DNA of 64,000 bases from Effrenium voratum. Its lineage: Eukaryota; Sar; Dinophyceae; Suessiales; Symbiodiniaceae. Under the pieces are notes generated by a model. The model had not been told where the DNA came from. It saw nothing but the letters and a program-made list of their open reading frames with translations, and did no database searches. Position numbers and translations under genes: made by a program. Positions 1 to 10,620 of the stretch are shown here, in pieces. The stretch spans positions 222,001-286,000 of the forward strand of contig CAUJNA010002891.1 of the NCBI GenBank assembly GCA_963377175.1, written 5' to 3'. How positions within the stretch are numbered: position 1 is the first letter of the stretch; each line of letters starts with the position of its first letter.

Positions 1-1
1 T

Positions 2-271
2 GTGGGAGACCCCGAAACGGTATTGGTTGAGTTGCTTTGCTTCGTCGAAGAGGAGATCCCCGGCATCGAGATCCCTGGACGAGCCACCCCGCTCCCTGCA
101 GTTGTCGGTGTGACGCGCAAGCCCATTCCGCAGCTCCGGGAGACCGGTGGCCAATGGCAAGATCGTCAATGGAGCCAGTCGTACTGGGGAAGCTGGGGCC
201 AATCCTGGGACTCGTGGTGGTCTGATGATCAGCGCCCGTGGAAGAGCTCCCGCAATTGGGATTGGCGATGA
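2..271 (+). CDS. 3' end of an unidentified gene, W/S/Q-rich tail
   Basis: This is an open frame continuing from outside the window and ending in TGA at 269-271. About 40 ordered residues containing EIPGIEIPGRATPLP and GVTRKPIPQLRETG lead into a low-complexity tail rich in Trp, Ser, Gln, Asp and Arg (QWSQSYWGSWGQSWDSWW) that ends in RNWDWR. Such tails occur on RNA-binding and other disordered proteins, but no domain can be named. GC content and codon pattern match the other coding islands here. The true start lies upstream; the first Met visible in this frame is not evidence of initiation. Confidence 0.5.
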   Translation: MGDPETVLVELLCFVEEEIPGIEIPGRATPLPAVVGVTRKPIPQLRETGGQWQDRQWSQSYWGSWGQSWDSWWSDDQRPWKSSRNWDWR

Positions 272-726
272 ATGAGCGATCTCTTCAACAATATTTTCAA
301 TCTTCGGCTGACATCCATTTACATTTCAAATTCAATATTCATTATACTTCTCAATCCATGTTGGCCGAGGATCAATGTACAGTGCATGAGCACGCCTCGC
401 GAGAGCGACGGTCAGTGGAGGCGGAAGACCTTAACTGCCGGTTGCTCGAATCCAAGTGCTTGTGTAACTTGTGTACTGCAAAAGGACTTCATGCCGATCG
501 GGTTTCTTTGGTTGTTTCATCCCTTTCATTTGTCCTCCTGTTTCACATTCGGGCACGGGGGGTGTAGTTTGTAACGTGATGCATTTATCAACCATGTAAA
601 ACCCCAATGCATGAATGTCTCACTTGCGCAGTCTCATCATTACGACTGCGTATGGCTCAAGGAAAAAGCGCGCCGAGTACAGGGTTCATTTGTGACCCTT
701 CCCGGTTGTTTAACCTGTTCTATAGT
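272..726. other. 3' flank without recognisable gene
   Basis: This is the presumed 3' UTR or intergenic DNA after the gene ending at 271. No exon-like GC island is visible. At 650-662 the text ATGGCTCAAG matches the last ten bases of the dinoflagellate spliced leader apart from the first base, which is too short to interpret. Confidence 0.3.
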
Positions 727-1013
727 ATGCATGCATGCATGTATGTATGTATGTATGTAATATGTATGTATGTATGTATATATGTATGTATGTATGTAAT
801 GTATGTATGTATGCATGTATGTATGTATGTATGGATGTACGCTCGTATGTATGCATGTATGTATGTATGTATGTATGTAATGTAATGTAATGTAATGTAA
901 TGTAATGTATGTATGTATGTAATGTATGTATGTATTATATGGTATGTATGTATGTATATGTGGATGTAATGTGTATGTATGTAAGTAATGTAATGTAATG
1001 TAATGTATGTATG

Positions 1014-1044
<31 letters not shown>

Positions 1045-1063
1045 TGTATCTAATGTATGTATG

Positions 1064-1094
<31 letters not shown>

Positions 1095-1860
1095 TGTACT
1101 GCATGTGTGTATGTAATGTAATGAAATGTAATGTAATGTACTGTACTGTAATGTAATGTAATGTATGAATATGTAATGTAATGCAATGTATGAATGAATG
1201 ACTGAATGAATGAATGCAAAGTATGTTTGTATGTATGGCTGTATGTCTGTATGTAATGTATGTAATGTATGTATGTATGTAGTGTAGTGTAATGTAATGT
1301 AATGTAATTTAATGTATGCATGTGTGTATGTATATATGTATGTATGTATGTATGCAATGTATGTATGTATGTATGTATGTAATGTAGGTATGTATGTATG
1401 TAAGTAATGTAATGTAATGTAATGTATGTATGTATGTATGTATGTAATGTATGTATGTAATGTAATGTAATGTAATGTAATGTAATTTGATGTAATGTAA
1501 TGTACTGTAATGTAATGTATGTATGTATGTATGTGTGTGTATGTGTGTATGTGTGTATGTAATGTAATGTTATGTAACGTAATGTAATGTAATGTGTTGT
1601 CATGTAATGTAATATAAATGAAATGTAAATGTAAAGCACAGTAACGTAATGTAATGTAATGTAGTGTAATGTAATGTTTGTAATGCACTTTATCAGAATG
1701 GAATGCAATGTAATGTCACGTATGTTCTGTATGCAATGTTTGTATGTAATGTAACCGAATGTAACACAGTGCAGTGTAATTTTATGTTTGTATTTACGTA
1801 TGTATATATGTATGCATGTTGTGTTATGTTATGTAATTTTTGGTATGTTATGTTATGTTA
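727..1860. repeat. Composite (ATGT)n / (AATGT)n microsatellite
   Basis: This is about 1 kb of nearly pure tetranucleotide ATGT blocks alternating with pentanucleotide AATGT blocks, decaying after about 1700 into an imperfect TATGTTATG tail up to 1860. Interruptions such as GCATG, ATGAATG and TGTGTG are scattered through it. Long open frames on both strands (mostly Tyr/Ile/His/Thr on the minus strand) come from the repeat unit and are not genes. Confidence 0.95.
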
Positions 1861-1887
1861 TGTATCTATGGTACCCTGTTTCAGTGC

Positions 1888-2036
1888 CAAGGTTCGAGCT
1901 TTGCGTGTCTGAGCGCTTCTCCGTGGCTGGCAACACCGCTTGGCACGATGCCTCGTTCGACGCCGTGCATGGGTTCGGCTTTGAGCAGCTCTACACCTCC
2001 CCCGAGCTGCATGCCCGGCTGAGGCGCTCATGTTAG
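1888..2036 (+). CDS. Putative terminal exon, unidentified protein
   Basis: This GC-rich island directly follows the microsatellite. Its frame contains VPRFELCVSERFSV, GNTAWHDASFDAVHGFGFEQ and LYTSPELHARLRRSC and ends in TAG at 2034-2036. High third-position GC and the stop at the edge of the island suggest a last exon. The acceptor could be the AG within GTGCCAAG near 1892. No family is recognised, and upstream exons of this gene were not found. Confidence 0.4.
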
Positions 2037-3500
2037 TCATGTTTTTTTGTTTTTTGTTTTTGTGGGGTCTGCTCGTTCGGCTTTCAGTGGGCTGCAAATA
2101 ATACTTTTGCTCATGTGCCATGGGTTGGGAAGACAGGTTGGTGTGGCACTTTTAGATTCCAGCAGCATTGCACTCTACATCCAAAAAGTTTCCACACAAG
2201 TAGCCGGACAGCATCGATGACCAGCCTATGCTTGACGGCAACTACTTGACAGTGGTTCCTTTTTGTCGGTGGATTCTTTGATGAGGTCTTGACGCATATT
2301 TGTTGTGTTTTTAGTGTCCCAACCATGACCGCATAGACGCCTGCCTTGCTCGGAAACTTGCACAGAACATGAGGCTAGTTAAAGCTTACTTCTGGCACGC
2401 GTTGATTTTGGGCTGGTCCCTTATATGCTGGGTGGCCTTTGCCCTCTCTTGTGTTTGCTGGAAGTTGGTGGTTGTACAGGCCGCGCATCATGATTCAGTT
2501 GGGAAATGCATTGGCGGGTTTCCCTCAATGCCTCCATCATTACATCTACTTTTGTCCATTGACTTGGGTCAGTGCAAGGTTTGCTCACGGGGTCATTTCT
2601 CTACAGACGTTACCCAAAATGGCAGCATCACACACACACGCACACATTCCTGGTATCAAGACACAACTGAAGGGTGCACAAAAATTCTCAAGATTGGTCC
2701 CCAATTCTTGCTCGAACCTTTGAGGAACAATCCCTGGGTCTTTGGAGTGTTCGGAAACCAGAACCCTGGAGGAATGATTGCAAACTGCGACTAGAAAGAC
2801 GTGGGTGCTTCCGAAAATCGGAGGAGCCCTAAAAATGTATGGTGTTCTTTTCGTTTTTGTTTTCGCAGATCAGCGCTATCCAAAGCGGTGACATCCCCCG
2901 TCTTTAGGACGTCCCCAATGTAGTTCTTATTTGGTTCTCTTTTTCCCAACTGATATATTGTTTCATAGACAAACGCATTATGCAGTATGCAATTATAATC
3001 CAGATAAGAAGAGAATCAGACGAAGTATTAAATAGCTTTATCTTATACCGACAACAAATCCATGAATATGGAAAATGGGGTATAGTATTTGTGTTTATTC
3101 GCCTATTCAATATAATTTATTTGGAAATTGTAACCTTCATTTTGGAAATTTTCAAGATGTAGATGCGAAGTAAATAGACATGTAACTGATTATTTATAGA
3201 ACATAGTCTCAAAGAGCAGTACATGTAAGAAACAATGATATAGTTACAGACATAACACTCCAGAATGTAAAAAATATGTGAATGCTAAAGATGAAAGTAA
3301 AATAACCTGGAAAGCATGCAATCTTCGTTCTCCAAGCTCTGACCGTTCATCTGGTGGTAAATTGGTGCCAAAAGATAATGAAGATGCGTAAATGTCTGTC
3401 GTCTTGCGAACTACCTTCCCACCAGACCGCCAATCAAGAATCCCAGAAATGCATCAGGAATGAACGGTATATCCTAGAACCAATAAGATGTTGAACACCA
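2037..3500. other. Non-coding stretch with an AT-rich island
   Basis: No convincing exon is seen. 2037-2900 is mixed-composition DNA with a T-rich start and a short CA run near 2630. About 2940-3330 is sharply AT-rich compared with everything around it. Short open frames there are hydrophobic but show no recognisable motif. Confidence 0.4.
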
Positions 3501-3507
3501 AAATCCA

Positions 3508-3595
3508 GCGCGTTCGAGGTGTACCTGCGGAAGCCCCGGCGACTTCCCGCGGGAGGCCTGCGCGTGCCGTGGCTGGAAGGCTACGCCCTGACTGG
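3508..3595 (+). CDS. Putative internal exon, unidentified
   Basis: This is a GC-rich island whose best frame reads AFEVYLRKPRRLPAGG then LRVPWLEGYALTG. It is flanked by an AG-like acceptor (AATCCAG) and AT-richer DNA. The reading is protein-like with high third-position GC, but boundaries, phase and family are unknown. Confidence 0.35.
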
Positions 3596-4453
3596 AGAAA
3601 CCCGAAGGATTTGTCTATTCCTGGCGGATTATGGTGACTTGCTGAATGCCTATGTTGGGTCAGTTTAAACATCACCCGTTGGACCAACTCATCATGAGCC
3701 CTGTTTCCGTCCAAAAGCAACAAACGACACATGCCAGAATTGATATGCCTGCGATTGACATTTCTCTTTTTGCATCAACCTGCCTGAAAGCGGAACAGAC
3801 CCATGGGCGTCGATGCCTTCCTGTTCTTTGCTGCCGCCGCTGCACCCGCCTCCTGTTGAGGTTGGGGGAACTGGTCTGGATTCAGCAGGAGCCTGAAGAT
3901 GCATTAGTCGCTCGGCGCAAGCTGATTTGGGTCTCGATTTGCACATTGTGACTTTATCCCTCAAGACAACCTAAATGGGACGGAGGTGTTCTTATTTTAC
4001 CAGACCAGTATTTCGCACCCGATGAATAGGAGCCATGTGCGACAAAGTGGCCTGGATACACTGGCAACCCGTTGAGGACTGCAATGGCTTTGCAAGCGAA
4101 TAGCATCTCCGACTCGGATCAGGATTAGGAGGGTACTGCAACAAGCAGAGAGCACCAGTAGTCTGAGAAGAGTAGCGGTGAATAATTGAAACAGAGCAAT
4201 CCTGTGATTTGTCAAGAATTGTGCAGCTTGATTGCTGGACAGTTGGAGGCAGCAGATGTCAACCTACTCAGGTGACACTGGTTCCGTGTCCAAAGGGTAT
4301 ATAAAAGGCCCCGCATGTTGTTAGTTTATTATTTGGAAGGTACCTCACCTCCCGTAGTGCGCACACGCATGCACACACGCACACGCGATTAGGAGGTTGA
4401 ACTTGGGTCCCTTGCATCTCTCGGCCGAGGCGTTCACTTAGCCAGCCGAGGCC
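3596..4453. other. Intergenic or intronic, with TATA-like motif
   Basis: No clear exon is seen. GTATATAAAAGG at about 4297-4308 lies some 150 bp upstream of the coding island at 4454 and resembles a TATA box. Dinoflagellate promoters usually lack TATA boxes, so this may be chance. A short CA-rich run follows at about 4360-4385. Confidence 0.3.
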
Positions 4454-4620
4454 ATGGTGGTTGGAGCCGGGGAACCGCTGCAGCTGCGCTGGGTCCAGCG
4501 TGGCCAGCCCAGCAATTCCTTCCCGATGCCCCGGGCCCGGCTGCGCTCAGCGGAGGATGGACGCAGCTGCATTTCTGCTGCGCAGCGGCAGCCCTACTTA
4601 GTCACAGCGGAGGCGGTGAA
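4454..4620 (+). CDS. Putative first coding exon (MVVGAGEPLQL)
   Basis: This GC-rich island starts with ATG at 4454 in a GCCATGG context, preceded by CACTTAG and CCGAG, either of which could be a splice or trans-splice acceptor. The frame reads MVVGAGEPLQLRWVQRG, then PMPRARLRSAEDG, and ends VTAEAVK at AAG|GTTTGC, a GT donor. No signal peptide or domain is evident. It is on the same strand as, and upstream of, the MRH exons at 6.6 kb and could belong to that gene, but phases were not linked. Confidence 0.4.
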
Positions 4621-4622
4621 GG

Positions 4623-5890
4623 TTTGCAATGGCTTTCCATTCCGATGCTTTGCTATGGATTGCCCAGATTGGGCGGTTCCTTTGCGGGACACGCTTTCGC
4701 GGCAGACATGTTGGGATCCGGAGCCAGCTGCACAAGCTGCTTGTAGCAATAGTCTTTGTAGCATGTCCCTGCAGCAGTTATCAGAGGGACGTGTTGTTGC
4801 CGCCCGGATATGATGAAAAGGGTCTGTGTTGCTTAAAGTCGGAGACTCAGAGCAATAAACATAGCAGTGTTGTTTGTTCCGGTTTAGATGCTATTCAGAT
4901 TGTCATGGTGCCTTTCGTTTGGTTTGTCATACCGTTGCAGTTTCCATGCAGTTTGTCATTAGCATTACTTGGTTCATGCCTGGCTTTTTGTGCTGCAATA
5001 ACCCAAACATTGAAAGCAATAGACTGTGCAGGAACTCGAAAATGAGCAGCTCGAACTCCACGGTGGATCGGAGAAACAGCTTCGTGCAAACTCCACAGAA
5101 GCAGGAACGGCAAAGAAACGGTACTTGAAATCCTAAAGTTTCTGGAAAAAGACAATCCAAGTTGCTACACAACAGCTAGTGTCCCATAGCTCTGCACAAT
5201 GGGAACACATGATGAAAAAAAGGTGCTGTCTTTCTCAAATTGATAAACCACAGGACACAATTCTGAAAAAGCAGGATGGCCTGACTATGATATACAACGG
5301 CTGTTTTTTTTGTCCAGCCGACAAAACCCAGATGACAAACACATGACAACATGATATAGCATGATGATATGTAGGCGAATGATGATAGTAGCATGGGTGC
5401 AAAATGATAAACAACATGTAGAACAGCGCAGCATCATGAAACCGACCCTTAGAAACCACACCCAGCACGCTAGCGTCAAGCAAACACTGAAGTATGACCA
5501 CAAGGCGTTTGTAGACATGGCAAGTGCTAAAGTGCTAGATGTGCTTTTTTCAAGAGCTTCTTCAACAACTGGAACACAGAGTAAAGCACCACCCCCTCCA
5601 CAGCACCAAGCGTTTTAGATGTTGAGAAGCTATATAAATCCAGGTTCCATTCCACGTGACATTTGACAATGTAAACTAAATCAACATGATTCGAATGCTG
5701 GGAAAGTCGTAACCAACCTACATCATGTTTGCTGACTCACAACTTGCTGTCCTGGTGAAATTGTCTAGTCTAATCCCCCAAAACTTTCAAACCCCCAAAC
5801 CACAAATCAATGAGCAAATTCATTGGACACCCCAAACCCTGAAACCCTAAGAAAAAGAAAGCACATACGACACGTGGCATCTTTTCTTGC
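4623..5890. other. Presumed intron
   Basis: This is lower-GC DNA with no island of coding character, lying between the exons at 4454-4620 and 5900-6008. It has short A-rich tracts and nothing else recognisable. Confidence 0.3.
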
Positions 5891-5903
5891 GTAGCTGCCC
5901 ACC

Positions 5904-6007
5904 AGATGGCGCAGGCAGTCGCTGCCGAGGGCGTGCGGCACTTTGAGGTAGAGCTGCGCTCAGTGACCTGCTGCAGCACCAAGGAGGAGCGGCCACCGCA
6001 CTCGAAG
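5904..6007 (+). CDS. Putative internal exon, unidentified
   Basis: This GC-rich island reads MAQAVAAEGVRHFEVELRS then VTCCSTKEERPPHS and ends before GTGAGC, a good GT donor (TCGAA|GTGAGC). The acceptor is probably CCCACCAG just upstream. The residues look like a folded domain (alternating FEVELRSV, paired Cys), but no family is recognised. It may belong with the flanking plus-strand islands at 4.45 and 6.6 kb. Confidence 0.4.
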
Positions 6008-6089
6008 TGAGCCTAATGTGCAGTTGTTTTTTGTGAGTGCCACCAGGCAAACGTTCACAATCTGTGTAGTGGGAATTGGGCATGGTCTC

Positions 6090-6290
6090 GAGTTGGGCAG
6101 TACTAAATTCAGTCTGGCAAACTACAATTCGTATGGCCAATATAATACTTATATAGTATTGCCAATGCATAACTTAGTATGGCTATACTTAGTTTTGAAT
6201 TGTTTAGTTGTGTGTGGGCTTGGGCTTGCATTGCCAGGTCTCAATTCTTAGTATTGCCAATTCCCAGATCTGAGGTCTAACCATGTCTAA
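6090..6290. repeat. Dispersed TTAGTATTGCCAA-type repeat fragment
   Basis: This contains several degenerate copies of the motif TTAGTATTGCCAA (TATAGTATTGCCAATG near 6156, CTTAGTATGGC near 6175, CTTAGTATTGCCAATTCC near 6249) followed by CCCAGATCTGAGG. The same motif makes up the 62-bp satellite at 16.56 kb and recurs at about 31.53 and 38.43 kb. Confidence 0.7.
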
Positions 6291-6607
6291 CCCATCGGGT
6301 TTGGAAGGGCCTGAAGCACCTCTTTGAAAGCTGGAAGAGCTGGGCCCGATCTCAGTCCCAGGCTTGTTTCCCGCTCTAAAGAATTTCATGGTTTTGGGGC
6401 CAGCTTCGAAAGCCAGGCTGGCCTCTGCGTTAAGGGGCATCCCTTGGAATCAGAATATGAGCGAGAACTGGGCTCAGTTTTCTTGTTCCGGGGGGGAAGC
6501 AACTGTATTCCCAGGCCCCTAATCAGCGGGGTTCTGCAAAAGGGGAAAGCGCTTGCCCAAAGGCGATGTCTAAACATTCCTCAAAACAGGAAGATCAAGA
6601 AGCAAAG

Positions 6608-7647
6608 GCGAGGGGCATGGCACACTGCAAGGAGGTGTCACAGCTTCTGGAGCCCCTGCGGGGCACTTGCCAATACGCGCAGAACGGCTGGTGGACCTAC
6701 GAGCTGCTCAGAGGAAAGCTGGGCGAAAAAAACGGTTGGTGCCTTGCAGACATGGCAAACTGAAAACGCAGGGCGCCCCGGACGTACTAGGGCGGGGGTG
6801 CGGGGAATGCTGATAATGCAGGCAATGCCGGGGATGAAGCCTGCAACAAAAGCCTTCTAAAAGCACAATAATGCTGGGGATGTTTCGCAGCAACAGCCCT
6901 ACACAGGTGGGGGTTTCGCAAAATCGCGCATTTTCCAATTTGAGCAGTTCCTTAGATCGACACTACACTTGCCCGCCAAGACCCCAAACAAGCCAAATCC
7001 GACATCGCTCAAAATAGCAAAACACTATTGAACATGATGCGACAAGTCCTAGGTTCAAGCTGTGACCACCAAGAGACGAGTTTTTGTTGTTGATTTGTTT
7101 TGGAGGTTAAGTTCACCAGCGGAATGCAAGGGGCCTCAAGCATGCTTTCTAGATGTTTGGAGGGAAAGCTGAGCTCTAAGGCTCTCGGTAACATTCTTTG
7201 GCAGCATCGCAGATAACATACAAGACGGCTCAAATTATTTGGCTCACAGATGCTCGCTTCCACCCCAACACTCCCAAGCCCATTTGAAGCGGAAAGGAGG
7301 GAGGAGACCAGATAGATGGAATTGCACCCCGCCAAACGCCATGAAACCAAGATCACGCTCACTGAACATACACCCTGCTAGTTACTAAGAGTGAACAGGC
7401 GAGATGAGAAAGGCCCAGCAAGTTGTTTCCATCAGCTGTATTGGCAAATGCTGCCGCCCACAAGTTGATTTATGCTGCCCATGGCACCCTGCAATCTGCA
7501 TTTATTGTAACCAGCCTGATCTGAAGCAATTGCAAAGACATTTGCAGTGCAGGCTATCCTGTGCTGAGGATTTGTTGGCCCTTCCATGTCCGTCAGCTCC
7601 ACTTCCACACCAGTGGCACCTACGACGCCGACCTGTTCCACACAGGG
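6608..7647 (+). CDS. MRH-domain (OS-9/erlectin-like lectin) exon pair
   Basis: Two exons join in frame. Exon 6608-6705 encodes KEVSQLLEPLRGTCQY and NGWWTYEL. Exon 7569-7647 continues ICWPFHVRQLHFHTSGTYDA. The pattern LxPLxGxC...GWWTYE-x-C-x(4)-VRQ-H is the signature of the mannose-6-phosphate-receptor-homology domain of OS-9 and erlectin. These bind trimmed N-glycans on misfolded glycoproteins in the ER lumen and deliver them to the Hrd1 ERAD complex. The inferred intron 6706-7568 has a GC donor (GAGCT|GCTCAG) and AG|G acceptor and restores the frame exactly (phase 2). The second exon can end at a GT donor after GGG. The C-terminal half of the domain (expected xGTxCDLTGxPR) was not found with confidence, and no signal peptide or KDEL was seen. 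Confidence 0.6.
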
Positions 7648-8845
7648 GTCTGCCATCCGCAAGAGGGCGCTGGTCGAACTTTGCCCAGCGTGTTTTCTCG
7701 CCAAGGCTTTACGAGGAACCGTTCTGGGGCCGAGATGTGGGCAACCGAATAAATGGAATGAGAAGCGGTGACACTTGGATGTATCGACTTGGATCTTCCA
7801 ACGAGCGTTGTTTCTGCTCAAGCGGCTGCTTCCACTTTTTGCGCTTGCGAAGTGGTTTCTTTATTTTTTTTGATATATAACAAACAACTTGTTTGTCTTC
7901 GCGTGTTAAATCAGCAAAGTGGACTGCTGCTTCGCAAAGGATTTGCGCTTCTTTGGAGGAACGTTTTCAACAGAGGAAGTGAGTTGGTAAAAGCCGCGCA
8001 ACAAACGCACATTCTCTCTACACGCAATTGTCTGCAACATGAGTGCACATCAGAAAGGGTTTGTTTGGTCAAGAGTGGCACCTGCTGCAAATCGTGTACG
8101 TGAGCAGCAGAAAGACTGAGCCCACATGATGGGAAGTTGCTTCTTTTTTTTGATATTCGCATCCGAGAGTTTTTCTTGAAGCCAGCGCTTTTCAGATAAA
8201 CCCCCTTTTCTCTCGGGGCACCCACTTGTGGAAGTCTATCCCCTTGGCAGGAACTGCACTCGTGAATTAGCATGGAACAATGGCTTGCTGAGATTCATAT
8301 TTATTCGCAGGACGAGTTATGCGCTTTAGGATGAACCATCTTACTTCTGGATGTTCTTCTCATGGATGAGTCAAATGCAGCAAATCCTTAGTGTTGCCTT
8401 CTTGTTGCATTGACATCCTTTTTCCTCAGAACGTGGGTCTGCCATACGGCTCTTTTTTTGGTATTCAAGGAAGCAACAGTTTGCCGGTGTGCAAGGCAGT
8501 ATGTCCTTTTGTATGCACACGTGCATAGACACAAGTACGTACATATACGTAACCTACTACGTATTCGCCTCCAACCCCCACCCCAGAAGGACAACTGGCC
8601 GATGCTTCGAGTTCTTATTTTCAGGTTGGAACAAGAAGGAATGACTCACAGGACCACTTCCAAACCAAGCTTGACCCAATTCCCAGCTGAAAACACAGCG
8701 GCAACAAATCTCACACTGCCAAACAGCCAAGGAAGACATATAAACGCATTCAAGCATAGTCCAGTATGACGAAAACAACCCATCTCCTTCCCGTTTTGGG
8801 GCCCGGTGTTTTTTCGGACTGTTGGACTCTCGGACTCTCGGCCAG
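7648..8845. other. Presumed intron or intergenic
   Basis: No island with strong coding character is seen. Short T-runs occur at 7860-7875 and 8143-8152. A possible continuation of the MRH domain was looked for in all three plus frames and not found. Confidence 0.3.
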
Positions 8846-9030
8846 GTGGCCACCGTGGCTCCAGCCACCCGCGCGGAGGTGGGCAGCGTGGGGGGTGTCC
8901 TGGGCTTCTTCCGCTCGGCGCCCCAGCTGCGGCGGGCGGCGGCCCGGGGGCCGCTGGAACTGGCGGCGCCCTGCCGGGACTGGGCGGGGGGCATGGGGGC
9001 GGGGGCCAAGCTGGGGCGGCACCATGCCAG
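8846..9030 (+). CDS. GC-rich putative exon, unidentified
   Basis: This is the most GC-rich island in the left third. After CGGCCAG the frame reads VATVAPATRAEVGSVGGVLG, FFRSAPQLRRAAARGP and LELAAPCRDWAGGMGAG, with about 90 percent G/C at third positions. GC donors are possible at several points near the end. It might be a helical or transit-peptide-like segment; no family is recognised. The other plus frames are Gly/Trp- or Gly/Ala-rich and less protein-like. Confidence 0.4.
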
Positions 9031-10620
9031 CTGACTTAGTGGATACCGCTGCTAGATCCGACTTTTGGCTTTTCAGGAACTTGGGGGAATCAATCATGTT
9101 CAAGGAGGCTTGGTGAAGAACATGTATACATAAATACTTGTAAATATGTTGAAATATGCACATATGTATACATACATGTGTATATGCAGCGCAGTGTGTT
9201 GCATTGCGTTGCGTTGCATGCATACATACATGCATAAATATACCATTGTGCATCTGTTGTTTGAACATGCGTGTATGGCGTACGTGCGCGGTGTTGTTAG
9301 AGGGAAGCAACGTTGGATCACATGAATTCGGCTGGGAAGGTCAGGCTTGCAAAGCTGTCGTGACGGGCCTAGCTGTTAGCATCCTTGGACCCGTGAAGAA
9401 GCTGGACGTTAGGCGAGCCAGGCAAGGCAATCCTGGACCGGTCTTGCACGTGTGAATTGAATTTCTAAAGGCCGGTTGCTTCCACATAGGCATTCCGCGA
9501 GGATCACCGATGTTGCATTTCGCAGGTTGCTTTTGGCTTGGTGCAATGACCAACCCTGCAGTTCAGCATGTCATGCGAGTGAGCGTCGGGTAGGCTGTGT
9601 GATGCAGAGGCAAGCATGATCGGCTGTAGTTCTGTTTTGTAGGTTCACTCAGATCTCCCTTGATGCCTTGGGCGGAATGCGTGGCCGACATCAACGCCGC
9701 GTTAAGAATTTACGGAAAAGGAAAGCAGTCTACACTTGAACATCCAAAAAGGTTAAGGTGCTTGAAACCATGGAAAACAATAGGATGCCAGAAAACGATA
9801 GGGGACTCTCTAAATTCGATCGTACGTGCTATGAACAACAAATTTTGACGGAACTTCATGTAGTTGCATGTCGCAGCTCATAGTGGAGACTTGCACGCAT
9901 CCCATGAATTGATTGCGAAATGCATGACGGAGGTTCTGGCAGACGCAACGGTTAGCATTCCCCCCTTTCTGGGGAGGGAAGCCATTCATTTGCTCAAGTG
10001 TGTTCTTTCTACGTTCTTGGGGCATACCGGCGGAGGCGGCTTGCATTTCTTGCATTTGAGGTGAATTTGGCACCTGGCGATGAGTGCCGAGTAGCAGCCA
10101 ACCACTGGCAGATCCAGGTGCAAGGCATTTCTTCTTTGGAGGCAGAGGAATGCCAAATCAAGCAATGGGCTCGCGCTTTGGTAGTGCAGACAGGTTGTTC
10201 TTCCCAGAAGGGTATTTAAAGCCAGAGTTAAGGTTCATAGTCATTGAACGCATACCAAATGCATACTTGATACATCTTCGTGACCGTTCATGCTCAAAAG
10301 CACAGCTATAGATGAATGAACGGCATACTGAGATCATGTTCAAGTGCCTTTTGAAATTGAGAGATTGCTTGCTGCGGGCAGCAGCATTCAAAGAGTACGT
10401 GTGCCAAGCCGTAAGCCATACCCCACAGCTGCCCACACAGGCGCTGCTTTTGGCCTGACAGTTTCCCATTTTGAGGCCGCACGATGTGCCTACCGCATGA
10501 GAGTGTCAGCCCACTTTGCCTTTGTCACCTTGCTTGAGAACATGTGTCAGACTATGTCAGTCTATCAGACTGTTAGTCAGGGTTCCTCCGAAATCGCCGG
10601 ATGTTTTGTCTCCGGGCCAG
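9031..10620. other. Non-coding, ATRY-rich patch then presumed intron
   Basis: 9117-9245 is a low-complexity CATATGTATACATACATG-type run with GCGTTGCGTTGC. The remainder shows no exon-like island and leads up to the acceptor at 10620. Confidence 0.35.

Noticed and set aside
640..1708. Long minus-strand frames of 154-257 codons rich in His, Thr, Ile, Tyr
   Set aside because: They are translations of the ATGT/AATGT microsatellite and have no independent coding signal.
4297..4308. TATA box upstream of the 4454 exon
   Set aside because: The text is a good match, but TATA-dependent promoters are atypical in dinoflagellates and the exon is not proven to be the first; noted only as sequence content.
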